Positions 36,178-50,067 are shown, counted from the stretch's first letter. The stretch: DNA of 64,000 bases from Hevea brasiliensis (GCF_030052815.1 NC_079507.1:67411144-67475143); one strand, 5' to 3'. Notes: generated by a model from the letters alone, not told the origin. Made by a program: numbers and translations.

Positions 36178-37270
36178 CTTAAATTAATATGCACGTGAAA
36201 AAATCACAAATTTATTCGATGCTTAGAAATTATAATTCAAACATTGTACAGAAATTCCGCACTCTATCTCTATACATATCAAACCAACTATGGAAGCACA
36301 ACAGCAATTAAGACATTAATTTAAAGGTAAAAATTCAAAAAGAGAATTAAAAAACAAAATTAGGCAACAAGGGGCTCAAACAGTCGATTAGATAGAACCC
36401 AGACAAGAATCGTAGTTGTATCCAAGTTTTACATATTTTTTACACAAAAGAGTATCACACCTTTTAAATTTTGCTTTCTTCACAAATTCAGCATGACAAC
36501 ATATTTTTTTTTTTTTTAAAAAAAAAAGAAAGAGGCAAATGATCCCAAAGAAAACTATAACAACATAATCATTATACTGGTAAATTTCTGCCAGGATTAG
36601 GAAAAAAAAATGAAAATTTCAAGAAATAAGACAAATTTAAGAACTTCCAAATAAAAACCCACCAGCCAAGAAAGAAAATGGCACCAGAATATACACACCC
36701 CACGAAATCCAAAGCAATTGTAACAAGCACTCCAACAATTAAACAGAAAAATAAATAAAAACAACAGCTACTAGAGTTCCACAAGCAAAACCAACCGGCA
36801 GAATACCGCAAGCAAAACCGACCCAGATATATAACAAAAATAAAAAAAAAGAATTTGACAAAAAAATCCCAGAAAATTTAAGGCCAAATAGGAGGTGACT
36901 GTGGGATGAAACTTTTAGATCTGTTATTCTCACAAAGAACAACTTTAAAGGCAAGAAAACCCAGAAGAAAAAGATAAACAAGTAACAAAAAGGAGATATG
37001 AAATCTTACACAGGCTTTTTTTTTTCCGGAAAAAGGAACAAAATGAACAGATGAGAGACCGTGAGATAAGAGAGAGGAGTGTTCTTGGTGTTTTTTGGGT
37101 ATTGGGATAAAAAGTGGTTGCTTCCCATTTTTAAGGGTTTGGGGATGGCCGAAAGCCAAAAGTTTTTTTTTCTTTGTACTGTGGGCACGGCGTTTTCTGG
37201 ATGCTGCTGTTGTTTGGTGTCCCCCGCCAGGCTTCTCAGGAAATGATCCTCTGCAACTGAGTATATAATT
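36178..37270 (-). promoter_or_regulatory. OTU2 leader intron, 5' UTR exon and likely TATA
   Basis: An acceptor TTTAAG lies two bases before the OTU2 ATG (36178-36179) and a donor CCTGT|GTAAG at 37010/37009. They define an 832-bp leader intron. Upstream, a TATATA motif near 37263-37268 gives a plausible start site about 220 bases before the donor. Long 5' UTR introns often raise expression of plant housekeeping genes. Splice use is predicted, not observed. Confidence 0.45.
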
Positions 37271-39845
37271 GTTATCACAAATTTTGTGGCTTGATTGGTG
37301 ATGTGATTGGTTTTTGGTGGGATCCAACCTGATTTTGTGAAGTCTGCACCGTGATGTATCGTTGCATGGGCCCTAACACATGCCCTATATGTGGGACCAT
37401 CAAGTGTATCAAGTAACTTTTTGACGCGGAGCATCTATCGCGTTTGTTGGAACTGCATTTTATTTCGTTTTGGATAATCTTTTATGCTACAAAATTAAAA
37501 GTGAAAATAGAAAAAAAAAATCCGTGATTTTTAAATTTTTATAATTTCACACATATTAAAAAAAATTACCATAACATTTATTATTTTACCGTTGAAAAGT
37601 ATAAAATTTAATTAATAATTTTTTAAAATTATTAAATTTAAAAATATAAATTATTAATTATAAATATATTTTATATGCACTATTGATTAAAATATATAAA
37701 TTTAAATAGATTTAAATATTATTCTAATAATATAATTAAATTTAAAAAAATTTAAATATTTTAAATAATAATTAAATTCAAAATAAATAATTTTTATGAG
37801 TTACATATGTTTATCACCCTTAATATAATTTGAAAACTAAAAGTATATTTTTTTAAATATTTGCTATAAAATTATATGCAATAAATTAAAATATATACAA
37901 TAATAATAACAATTAAATATCACAAATTAATTAAAATTTATTATATAAATAATTTTTTATTATTTAATTATGCTCGAAAGTAATTTCATAGCAATATTCA
38001 TATTACTTTTATTGTCCTTTTAGGTATTTCCATTTCCGTGATGAAGTATTTTTAAATTAATTTAAATAAAATTATTAATTAAATTTAATTTTTAAAATAA
38101 TTTAAAATTTTATATAAATTAAAATAAATTAGAAAAATATAAAAAAAAACTAATAAATTAAAATAAATTAGAAAAATATAAAAAAAAAACTATCTATTTT
38201 TTTAATATATGATATATTAAAAATTATTAATTAAATTATATATTTTTTAACTTTTAGGAATCATATTTTATCGTTAGTGTGATGCTACATCTTTATTAAT
38301 AAATTAACGATTTAATTATAGGATAAAATTAATAAGAGTTATAACATTTAATTAGTAATTTTTTTAGTATTATGGAGTTATAAGAATTTGAGAAATTACA
38401 AATTTCTTTGGAATTTATCTCTAAAAAATTTCTAAATAAATTTATTTTAATAAGTGGTTGGAAAAATCTGTTATGGGTGTTATGACTAATTTAAAGTACT
38501 TTATTAATATAACTGTTGGATGATGCTTTGCAGATCTAACCATCTGGGCGGACCTGATCCGACGCCGTTTACTTGACAAGAATAGCAAATAAAATTTATG
38601 CCTTGATTCGATGACGACAGCCTACGGCAGGAAAGAAGACCTGGGAAATGAATATCACTTAAACTATCAATTATACCAAATTACACTACAGCCCTTTAGC
38701 CAAACTCAAAACTAAGTCACTGGCTACTCTTCAGAATCCACTGGCATACCAATTTTGGTTCTTCATCCTTCAACCTAAAGTAGCGCCGTAAATGAATCAA
38801 AACTGTTTACAATTCATTTGAGATTTGACTTGATAAAAATTTAATTTGATTTATTTTTTAACAAAATAAACTCCAGTTATACAAGATTGAGCTCACTCAA
38901 TTGAGTGAGCTAATTCATTTATATGTTTGCAAGCTAGCTGGTTACATTTATATTAGTTATTATATTTTATTGTATTATTATTATTTTATTTATTAATATT
39001 TTAAAAATAATATATAATTGAAAATTATAAAACAATTAAATTATAAAAATATATTTATTAAATATAATTATTTATAATTTAAAATTAATTTTTTTAAATA
39101 AAAACTAATCAAAATTATATAGTTTGAAATTTATAATTTTCATAACTTTAAACCTAAAATATCAAAGCTTACTTTGTAAATGAGTAAAGCTACCCACAAC
39201 CTACTTGAAGCTAAATTCAATAAAATCCTACTTGACTCCACTCGCGTAAAACTCATTTTCTAGATGAGTTAACTTTGAGCTCATTGATATTTAGCTCGAG
39301 CTCAAAAAAATTCTAACAAAAAAAAAAAAAAATTGGCTAGCCTCTCTAAACTCAGCTGGGCTTATTTAATTTACAATCCTATCCCAAAGGAAAAGCACCG
39401 CAATTGCCAAGTGAGGCTTGCTTCTCTCCTGCCTTGCCCTTGGGTCCGTAAAAAAATTCATTTATTGCAGAAAGGGTGACGCTAGTTCACCCAGGACCAA
39501 GCCGCAAAATCATCTGTACTAGAACACGAAAGTCTTGGTGTAAATCTTGAAATGATACATTGGCTGATAACACCACTACAACAAAGTTTTAATTAAAAAA
39601 TTTTTAAAGTCATCATTTTTTGTCCATTCCCAATTCCAGAATTGCATTGGGGCTTATCCATTGCTCTAAATCATGTCCACTAAACCACTATTTCGCCGAT
39701 AGTGTCGCACTTACAGCAACAGTTGAGGAGAGCAAGACAAAAGTAGACCACAATTGTCATATTCACTTCACCCCCATCCCACTTTATTAACTTGAGCAAT
39801 ATCTGAAGTTAGCCAAGTCCCTAAATGACACCAGAGTTCAAGTTT
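37271..39845. other. Intergenic region
   Basis: The first part is probably the OTU2 promoter. The rest is AT-rich spacer with a 40-bp tandem duplication at about 38105-38190. The segment 39400-39845 is more balanced and likely includes the RIDA 3' UTR. No further gene was seen. Confidence 0.5.
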
Positions 39846-42535
39846 TCAGGGAAGTTCAGCAATGCACTCAATTTCAATCTTGGCATCCATCGGCAATGCT
39901 GCTACCTGGTATGTTGAGCGGGTGGGAAATGGTGCAGGAAAGTCTGCAACACGAACCACATTGCAAGTTCAGGTTTAATAAAATATCAGAGATGCCAGAC
40001 ATTCAACATACTCCCCCTTTCATGGAACTAGACAAAACACCCTCCTTTTTTTTTTAACAGAAACTTCATCTGATATATTTTCCATTAGAAATAAACAGAG
40101 CCTCAAGAAACTTTTTTTTATTTTTATTTTTTTCAGCATGCAAATATTTTCATTGAAATTTTGTTCTTCCAAAATAACTTTGGCTCTTGGCCTCAATCAG
40201 CCAATCCTGCCAGACAAATTAAAAACATATGCGCAAAATAAATCAACAAATGAAAATTCTTCCATAGGCAATACATGAGATCAAGAATCAGCCAAAAATG
40301 ATATCTTTTGTAGTTTCAATTAGCCAATTTAGGGCCTGTTTGGAATTGTGGTTTCAGCCTTCTTTTTCAAAAAGCAATATTGTAGACGCTGCTAGAAAAA
40401 ACAGTTTGAAAAGGATGTTTAGCTGCCTTGGAGTTATTATGACTAAAACATGTAAATTTAACTTAAAATCTATTTTTAATGACATCTAAATAAAGTATTC
40501 AATGTAGTACTTTTTTTAGCAGCAGTTCAAAAAAAATGCTAAACAAACCCAACATGCAGCATGTCATGCTAAAAAATCAGCAGATTTCTAAAATTATCCA
40601 AAATCTTACCATATGAAGATTCAGCAATTAGCATGCGTGGAAAGCATTCTGGTGTCCACCTAGACTTGCACTAGGTTGTACACTAGATTTACAGATGTGC
40701 TCAATATCTTTTTGTTGATTATGCGAATGCAATGTTAGAGCAACTAGTATGTGTGGAAAGCATTCTGGTGTCCAGCATAGATATGCACTAGGTTATTTAC
40801 AAGATTTACATAGTAAAGTAGGATATAAAAAAGTGCTCATTGTCTTTTTGTTTATTATGCCAATGCAATGTTAGCATGACAAATCTTGACAAACTAAGTG
40901 GAAACCTGTGTGTTACTTTAAATGCTAAATACATGTATTCAATAAATAAAAAATTCAATAAAACTCACATTTTGCATAGATCTCATTTACTTTTTTGAAA
41001 TCTTTCAGGTCAGCCAACCTGCACAAAAACAAAAAAGAAAAGAAGAATAGTGCTTATTCTCTTCCAAATTCATAATACCATAACAAATGTTGCAAAACAA
41101 AGAGAGATTTTTACATGATTGTTGTCTTTACAACAAATGAATAGTCAGCACCACTAGCTTTTAGTATTTCACCCATATTTTTTAGTACCTGAAAATCTCA
41201 TAAACACTATTGCATCAATTATCAACAAGTTGTGAAGCTTAGAAACTGAAAATTACCAGTTGCACATTCATGCTTTGGCTAAGCCCAATCAACAAAATAG
41301 AGCCAAAGTAAAATGGAAGTCTACTTCAAGATTTGCTTGTGTACCTGTTCTGTCTGATCCTCAACACTATCTGAGATGAACTTCCCACTCTGTATTAAAG
41401 TATCATAAATGTATAATCAGTACACATGAAAAAGAATTCTGCTAAAAGAGAAGAGAGAGGATAGTGTAATTGTTCAAGCATGGCGTTACAGGTACATGAA
41501 AATAGAGAAAATAAGTAAAAAGAATAAAAGAACAAATATACATGGAATGCTGTGTCAGGCAAGTCTCCAAATGATAATGGTGTGTACCTCTGGAATAAGA
41601 CCTAGAACACCAGAAACAAATAGAAGGTTGTTGACTTTGATTGCTTGAGAATATGGTCCCAATGCTGCTGGAGCCTTCCCAGTCTTAACAGCCTCCTTTT
41701 TAGCTGCAATAAGTATACATATTCACCAATGTTAGGCATCAAGATAATCAGACCCCATAGAACACGAATTTTTTTATGACGCGAACACATACACATGGTT
41801 ATAGATAGCAGATCTACACCCTCCTAATGAAAGACCACAAGCTCCAAACATGTGCTATAGGTTAGTCTTTTCATACTCATTTCTTTCCATCTCTATCCAC
41901 CTTCCACCCCCCTTCTTATTTCTCCTCATTTCTTTGACCTTCCTTTTCCTTTAACCTCATAAATCACTGACACGTTCACTCGTGAAAAAAAAATAGAAGT
42001 AGTCAAACTTTCATGAATTCCAATGCCGACGTAGTATACATTCTCCCCTTTAAAGTATGTCGCATACATTTCAATAATAAGAACGGTACCAATTTAACTA
42101 GGAAAAGTCCCGGTTTTTCCACACTATCCATTAGCTATACATCTATCCAGTCATTTTTTGAACAATCTGTTTATAACACGAATAACAACATGGAATGCCC
42201 TAAGATATACCACCACAAGTATTATAGATTTGATATCATTCAGTCACATTTCATGTCATCAAATCATCTACAGATTAATTTCTACCATTCAAAGTCAAGG
42301 CAATAGTACAATCGAAATCCAAAAAGATAAAGAGCAAGAAAGAGTTACGAGAAGCGGTGGTTGTGCTTAATGAAGCGAAGGGCAGAGCAAAGGATCGGTT
42401 AAAAGAAGAGCTCCAGAGGCTGGTGCCGACAACTGAAGCGCAGCCGAAGCCGCCGATGGCTAAAGGAGCCCGAGGACAAAGCGCGCCGACTTTCATCATA
42501 GGAACATGGAAGGGTTTCAAAGCACACCACGCCAT
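39846..42535 (-). CDS. RIDA: Reactive intermediate deaminase RidA (YjgF/YER057c/UK114)
   Basis: Six exons join in phase: 42535-42349, 41703-41588, 41389-41345, 41188-41115, 41018-40969 and 39943-39846. They give 189 residues. The first 60 or so residues are rich in Ala, Ser, Phe and Arg with almost no acid, a typical plastid transit peptide. The mature part carries the Rid family signatures: APAALGPYSQAI, NLLFVSG, and the C-terminal block PFPTRSTYQVAALPMDAKIEIE, whose conserved residues are Arg166 and Glu183. RidA hydrolyses the enamine/imine products of threonine dehydratase to 2-oxobutyrate. This protects PLP enzymes such as branched-chain aminotransferase and links it to isoleucine synthesis in plastids. 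Arginine conservation fits the active deaminase subfamily. Introns hold a tandem duplication and a possible MITE. Confidence 0.94.
40332..40550. mobile_element. Possible hAT-type MITE in a RIDA intron
   Basis: The segment starts GGGCCTGTTTGGAA and ends TGCTAAACAAACCC. The ends are imperfect inverted repeats of the style seen in plant hAT MITEs, and internal GCTGCT/AGCAGC words are also inverted. No convincing 8-bp target duplication was found. Confidence 0.4.
40630..40874. repeat. Tandem duplication (about 116 bp) in a RIDA intron
   Basis: Two adjacent copies share GTGGAAAGCATTCTGGTGTC, TGCACTAGGTT, TCTTTTTGTT and ATGCAATGTTAG. The second copy, from about 40746, has a short insertion. Confidence 0.75.
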
Positions 42536-44337
42536 TGTTTCTCTCTTGATTCTTCTGATGTTTGATCAGTTAGGTGGGCGCAGGTTAGAATGATACAGAG
42601 AAAGCGCAATGGCTCTGTTGAAATTCTGTCCAATAAATTTGGGTTTTACGCCTTTTTAATCTGCTCACAACCGTATAAAAAAATAAAAAAATAATAATAA
42701 TAAAAAATAAAAAGTTATTTCATGTATTTTAATAAAATTATCTACTTAATTCTTAAACTGTTAATCAATAAAATATATTTTTTTTATAAATTAATTTATC
42801 CCATAATTATTTTTATATTTAAATTATTTAAATCTTTTTTTCTTTAATTTTTTTTATCTTTCTTTTATTTCTTTTTACATATTTATTTTTCTTCGTATCC
42901 GTACTTATTCTTTTATTATCTCTAAATTATTTATATAAAAAAATCTTGAAATTTTTTTTAATAAGAAAAATTATTTTTAATAAAAAAATATAAAAATAAT
43001 ATAAAAAAATTAAAATTTTAAAAAATAGACTTAATCTTCACATAGCAATATTTTTATTTTTAAATAATAATATAATTTTTAAAAAATATAAATTAATTTT
43101 ATTAAAATAAATAAATTAAATAGTGATATTTAGGGATATTATTTAATTAATTTTTTTAATATAAAGAGATTAAATAATATTTTTTATTATAATGAATGAT
43201 GAAAAATTTAATAAAAAAATTGAATAATTTAATGAAACTAAAATATGTAAATTAAATAATATATTTTTTAAAATATAATAATTAAATAATTAATTTATTA
43301 AAATAAAATAATAATTTTTTCAAAAAATAAAAAATTAAAAAATTCAACCAAATTTACAAATAATTATGCTAATTTTTTTAAATGAAAATTTTTATAAATT
43401 ATAAATTTTTTATTTTAAATAGAAAAATCGATTGAAAATTTTAAATTAAAATATTATAAAATTTTAATTTTCACAACAAGATTGCATTTCTACAATTTAA
43501 AATTTAGAATCATGGTTGAAACTTGAGTAAATTTAACTTTAATACCATCTTTAAATTCTAATTTATATCATACATTTGTTCTAATTTTAATGTGCTGAAC
43601 CCTAAAATCTTTTTTTTTTTTTTCTTTTGAATGGAAGATTCTGTTAAACAGTTCCCCTTCTCTCTTCGACCAAACGCCATTAGACTATCGTCATTATAAA
43701 CCACCCCTTACTAAAAGGAAAAACCCTCTTCTAATGGCATAAATTTCATCTTCTTCCCCTAGACCCTTCTCCTCTCGAATTCACCAGCACCACCGCCACA
43801 TCCTTAATTGCGTATGTGTTTTACTTAACCCAATGAAATCTAGCTCAGTTTCAGGCTTTTCGAGCATGGGATGTGAAGATTCTAACGAGTTTGCAGTGAG
43901 CAAAATTGTTATAGCGATCTCATCCATTTCAACTTCTCTAGTAACCATTAATTAACATAGTCTAAGAAATAAAGACAGCACTTATCTTCAAGGAATTTCA
44001 TTGAAAACCCTTTGTGCATGACCCCAAATCCTTGATTTTGTATACCCATAAATCAAAAGATTTCAAGAAACAATATATAGATTTTCAATTATGTCAAGTA
44101 AGTAATGAATCACAATTCATATCTCTTCAATCTTCAGTTAAAAATTAATCAAGGAATTTCAAGAATCGGGCCCAATGGTGGTGCATGGTGACGATAGAGC
44201 AATTAGGCAATTGTCATACTACTCCAATTTCCAATACAGTGACAGTAAATATGGAGAATGAACGAGGACTTTCTTTTCCCTCTCTTTTTTTCCTGTTTGA
44301 TTAATTTGTGAGACAAACTCAGAAGAATGATGTACAA
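42536..44337. other. Intergenic spacer
   Basis: The RIDA promoter lies at the left edge. The middle is extremely AT-rich with no gene. From 43600 the composition is more balanced and likely covers unannotated leader or 3' UTR sequence of the RING gene. I see no coding region. Confidence 0.5.
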
Positions 44338-45894
44338 TTACAATACATCAGAGTCATTGCAAACATAATTTCTACACATTGGGCAAGACCCATTTCTGGC
44401 CAACCATTTATCTAGACAGTCCACATGAAACAAGTGCCCACAATTGGGAATTTTTCTCATTGACTCTCCATCCTAAAGTCCTGCTGAAAATTGAAAACAC
44501 AAAAATTTTTAAGTTATTTTGTAATTAATATTTCAATTATTGAATGCTTGACACTCAAAGAAGCGAAAGCTTTTACTTGCAAACAAATGGAACAACAAAA
44601 TTGGTTGCATTGATCAAAGTTGTGACTGGATTGGAGTGTAAGTTGAGGAAGCTTTTGAATGCAATTCTTGGACAGCGCTCTAATTCCACAGGTGTCATAG
44701 ATGTCTGAAATTTCTCTGTAAGTGGTTTCCAGTGCACTAATCTGAAAGTTAGAACATAAATGCCTAATTGAGAACTTTATACATATATTCCTAGCCACTA
44801 TTAATTGCCACCATTAACTGAGTAAATGTACTTACTTGCCATTGATAAGCTTTTAGCATTGCAGGGCTTACCCATTCCATGAAGACCTTCCCATTCATCA
44901 AGCTATAAAACAGAGCTACCTGTAAATTGCAATATTGTTAGTTGGTCTTTTTTTTTTCTTTCCCTTCCCATTTTGGGTAAATGGGTCCCCTTGAATGAAC
45001 CAAACAAAAAAATGGCCCAGCCTATTAAGTTGAAAACCTCACAATAGATGGTATAATTCATCAAGACATGCCTTTATCATTGGACTGAGTATTAATAAAG
45101 AGGATCAGAGATTGAAATTAATAAAGAGCGTCGGAGATTGAAATGTCAAAGGTAATGTAGAAAAATTTTAATATACAAGTTAATTATTTTTATACTTGTA
45201 TTATTTGTATAAATAGTGTTAAATATTATACCTTGGACAATGGCTCGCCATCAGAAACTGATTCCAGCAATTGAACGGCAGTGATAGCACCTGCCACAGC
45301 ACCTATTCCAGACCCACGAAGAAACCCAACTTCTGTTGTTTGGCCTTTCATGGCTCCTATCACTGTGCCCACTGCAGCCCCTCCTATAATAAACAATAAT
45401 TACCAAAAGAATCTGATCAGCATAAAACAACAAAGAAGGCATATCTAAGGACAGAGAAAGGAAATGATGAAAGACTGCAAGAACTAAGAGACTAATAGCT
45501 TGTGCTGAAAATAAGTGGAGAGTCGGCATCATTGCATTTATCAACGCCCATCCTTGTATGGGTTGGACGGTGATCTTGTGGACCTATATATATTCTTCAA
45601 GCAGCTTTATCATCGTGAACGCCATACCTAGCTAAATTGGCATCTTCATCTTGGTTTTCATGGTGGGTGGTTTTTAAGTTATAAGAGCAGACAAGACAAT
45701 GATGGTATAGAGCAAGCTAGAGAGAACATACCTAATGCAAGAATGCAAGTGAAAACAGCAAAGACAGCTTTCTTCATCGTTATAATAAAAAACCCAGTTC
45801 CAAAACCCTCCATTGCTCCAAGAACCCACAAACAAACAGCCTCTTGACACCTCAATGAGACCTTAATTATACCGGAAAACCACCTCTTTGTCAT
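44338..45894 (-). CDS. NEP1-interacting-protein-like RING-H2 membrane protein
   Basis: Five exons (45894-45732, 45383-45232, 44919-44836, 44741-44577, 44472-44338) join in phase to 232 residues. The N-terminal part is hydrophobic, with segments near residues 18-40 and 43-65 and a Gly/Ala-rich stretch (GAAVGTVIGA, GSGIGAVAGAITA) typical of the NIP1/NIP2 family. The C-terminus is a RING-H2 finger: Cys183, Cys186, Cys199, His201, His204, Cys207, Cys218 and Cys221. Proteins of this family are E3 ubiquitin ligases of endomembranes or plastids; the classic members bind NEP1 or anchor a sigma factor. Between Cys186 and Cys199 there are 12 residues, where close relatives have 14. Using the earlier acceptors at the last exon runs into TGA, so only the acceptor at 44473-44474 (TTTAG) keeps the ring open. 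A one-base deletion is likely (see findings). Confidence 0.8.
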
Positions 45895-45980
45895 TGCTTT
45901 TGCTAGGGTAGTATTTGATGAAGAGAAGAAAGAGCCAAAAAAGCTGCTTATTGTAATGAGAGAATGAGCGAGGTAATGCA

Positions 45981-45990
45981 AGATTTTATA
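45981..45990 (-). promoter_or_regulatory. TATA box of the RING-H2 gene
   Basis: TATAAAATCT on the minus strand lies about 90 bases before the ATG at 45894. This supports that start over the in-frame ATG at 46008, which lies upstream of the TATA box. Confidence 0.55.
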
Positions 45991-47350
45991 GCAAAAGCAA
46001 TTTCGCATTTAAAGAGGGCTACCCCATTGCACGCGCACATATTAAATTTATATATAAATATATTTAGAAGAACTAAGATAAAGCTATGTATCCCTACTCC
46101 TAAGGACTCATAAAGAGTGTCAACTCTCTAGACATATCAAGAAAAGGGAAAAAGAAAGAAACCCAATTGGCAATTGGGCATGCAATGCTATCTCTTGTCA
46201 ATATATAGGTATAGCTCATCTATTTACTTGCCATATCTGTAGGAGATAATAATCCACTACAGCTTATCCACACCCCCATATCTCTCTCTATAGCTAACAC
46301 TATCACTTGATGATAGAATGCATGGTATCTACTTACCCATCTGATAATAAAGGCTGTATTGGCTGTAGTGCTGCAACAAAAGCAAGGGTCTCCAATGGCA
46401 GCACATAGAGAGGAGAAGGGGAGGAAATGTCTAAAACCAGGTGGTTAGCGCTTCTGTGGGCTGAGAAATCTTGAATTGTGGACATGGCATTAACACAATA
46501 TATTACATAAGATCTGAGAATATAGAGATTAGGTGCTGACATATAGCAGGTGGTCATCAATTTCATTAATGAGTAGCAAGGCAAGCAGAGCAACTATAGC
46601 CAGGTCTCCCTCAGTCTTTTGCTTTTTGGCATCTCCTTCTGCATGCTTATCCAAGACAAACAATGGTTCTTCGAGATTCAACCAGAATCAGATCTTCCAA
46701 CATTAATTGATTTTGTTTCAATTTTAATGCTTTGTTCAATACATATATGTATCTGCACAAAAACCATTGTTGTTCTTTGTGTGAAAGCAAGCTATACATT
46801 AGGCTATTATTTATTTATTTATTCAACTACCCCCCCTCCAAACTAAGAAATTAAAAATATATATATACATAATCAATGAGTTTTAATTTAGTGATATACA
46901 AGTAGATTTCAAGATTGTGAGTTATTAAATTTTAGTTTCAATCGAAGTGAATTCTACATGCGTGTCTGTAATATAGCTATTTCATTGATATCTCAAAGAA
47001 GTTGGGATTTGAATTTTTTTTATTTACAAATGAATTTTATTATATATATATATATAATTTAATTCAAAATTATTAATTAATTTCATAAAATTAAAATATA
47101 AAATTTTAAATGAATTTTTTATATATAATCAACACATTAATGGTAAATATATATGAATTGTATATATTTATACCAAATAAGTTGTAAAATTTATATATAT
47201 AAAAAAATTTATAATGTAAATAAATTATTTTATTTGACTTTATATTTTGAGTTAAGAGCCCATTTCATTAGTTGTGGACTATGTATGAAGTATGGAATTT
47301 ATGAATTAACTAGCATAAAACTCACTCAAGATAATATGTTTTTCATTGAA
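45991..47350. other. RING-gene promoter and spacer
   Basis: Moderately AT-rich upstream region of the minus-strand RING gene, passing into AT-rich spacer with (TA)n at 46857-46867 and 47043-47055. No gene was seen. Confidence 0.5.
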
Positions 47351-48705
47351 TAAAAAATTAAGTGTGCAGTATTTTGTATTTTTCCCCCAACTCTCTTTCT
47401 TTTCTTTGTAAAGATAAATTAATTTATGGTGCTAACAAATATTTATGCCTTATACTTCTTTATCTTCATAATTGAAGAATTCAGGTTCTGGTTTTCGACG
47501 GGGTTTTGATTTATAGAAGAATTCTAAGTTTCTAACAGTGTTCCTGGCAATTTTTGTTGGGTTGTGTTATTTTTCACAGCATGATATAACCTGGTACCTT
47601 CCTTGGTAGAGACCAAAAAGTTCTAAGAGGATTTTAGTGCCTTGCTTAAAAAATCTTCAGGGTTCTGTTTGCAAGGAGAAATCAGAAATGTAATGATCGT
47701 CATCCTCATACCCCATTTTATATCATATGAGGGTTCTTGTAGAAGCTTTTGATTGTTGAAGCATTGGCTATGCAATAAAATTAAAGTTTTCGTTGAGTAT
47801 CATCACAAATTTTCTTGGTATGAGTTCTTGTTTTGGTATCCCTGAAGGTCAGTTTTTTTATTGTTGAAAATATGGAGTTCGTGCACTCCTTTTTTTCCCA
47901 TATGGCATTCGTTAAAACGATTGTAAAATTTTGTTTTATGTGATACTCATGTGATATAGAACACTGTTAACTGCTGTGCAAGCAGTGGCATTGTGGAATG
48001 AATGATACTTTAATGGAGATAAAAAGGAAGATGATCTCATGTAAATATGATAATTGCTACTCACTGACTCTGAATATGATAATTGCTCAGATCTCAATAA
48101 GCTGGTAAATTTTGGTTGAGACAGTGTTATATAACCTTAAAGCAAAAGGTCTAGTTTTGCAAATTTTCTTCTATGTTTGGCTGTATGCTACCTTGTCTAT
48201 TTCTCATCTTAAACGATGACTTGATTATTTGAGAACCCTTAAAATTTATCAGTTCTCACTTTGCAATTCAAGTTACAGACTATCTATGCTGGATGATGGA
48301 CTTTAGAAGTCTGTCAGATCATTTGTGGTATGAAAGCATTGCAATTAACAATTCATTTCAGATCATTTTTATGGATTGCTATTGGCTAGACATTATTCCT
48401 TTATTCTAAAGATCTACTTACCGCCTGGAAACTCTGTTCTGGGCATGATTGCCCATTTTTACAAGGAGTTCCATGCTCCAATGCAATACTTGGCATCCAA
48501 AAATGGGTGCTAAACTTCCTCTCCTGAATTCTGACTTCCTGCCAACAGCAAGCATTAGGTTAGTTTTCAATGATTTCTCATCATGTTCCCAGGGATGGCT
48601 AATTTGGCTGCAACCATAAAGATAACTCCAGGATAGGCTCTCGTCTCTCTTTCATCATTGTCAAGTCTTTTCTGGTTTTAAGTGCACATTGTGGGCAAAA
48701 TAATC

Positions 48706-48737
<32 letters not shown>

Positions 48738-50036
48738 CAGGGGTAAGAAAAGGTTGGCTCAAAATTGTAATATTATAGTGCTGCTGTGCTGGGGAGTGGG
48801 GACAATAGATAAAGGAATTATGGGTATGAAATTAATAATGTTATTATATTATCCAGGTGAGGGCCAGAGGGTGTTCACATAGTCTTTAAAGGATGGAATA
48901 TACTATAATGATCTTTGAGTGGGGTGTGCAATACATGTTTGAGCATTCTTCTCACTTGTCCAAGTTGGTTGTTTAAGCTTTAAAAATCCTTAATTAATTG
49001 TGTGGATAGAATTAAAAGTGTTGTCAAAAGGTTGTGTCCAGACAGAGTAGAGTAGGTTGGCTGACCTGAGGAACAAAAGAGAAACTAATCATGATAATTA
49101 GAGGTATTTTATTACTAATAAATTGTGATATATTGTTGGAATGGGCAAGTGCCAAAGTGGTGCTATTTAAATAAAAATTTTCATTAATTTCTATGTACCA
49201 TTAACAGAAATGCTTTGCAGATAAGTTGATTATAAGGTAAAAATGTCACTTTATAAAAGCAAAAAGATGGAAAATTTTATGCAAAGAGACAAAATGGGTT
49301 GATTTTATTGTACTTGTAATAAATGATTAATGATAGTGGAATTAATAATTGTACTCAGAAAGAAGGTTCCACTATAGATGCTGCCACCAGAAGTGATATT
49401 ATTGGATCACCTCACCTGCCAATGTCCGTCTGCCGTTGCCTATGAAGAAAAAATAAATTGGATAAATATTGCTACCATATTATTAATTTTTACCCTTATC
49501 TTGGTATTCCATGGCATGACATGAAAACATTGGCATATTTCATCAAGCTAAAAGTTGCACAAGTGAATAAAAATTACAACAAATGAGCTAAAAGAAAATC
49601 TATATATAAATGAATAAAATATTTTTAATTATTTATGGTTTTGGAAATTGTAAAATTCAATATGTATATAAGAAATGGACATATGCATGTGATCCATAGC
49701 ATATGGAGAAACTTAAACTACAAGGTGAGCAAGTAACCATTAATTCTTGCAAGCAATGCATTTGCTTTCCCTATACTTTTGAAAAAATGAAAACAACTCT
49801 TTGGACTTTTGAACAGAAAGAAAGAAAAGAAAGAAAGAGAATGCCAACAAAATAAATGACAATAAATTATAAGTATAATTTTATATGAAAATAAATTTTA
49901 TATAATAATTAAATTAAATTTATATATTTATTATATATATTTTAATTGATTTTCATAAATATTTATATAAATATTTAAGTTAATAATTACTATAAAATAT
50001 TTTTATCACCTTAAGCCAAAAATTCTCATAAATTTC

Positions 50037-50067
<31 letters not shown>

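Noticed and set aside
45895..46008. Longer RING protein starting at ATG 46008
   Set aside because: The added region contains the TATA box of the gene, so it should be upstream of transcription.
48436..48520. Inverted words CCCATTTTT and AAAAATGGG, considered as a miRNA hairpin
   Set aside because: Only about nine bases pair; the rest of the arms do not.
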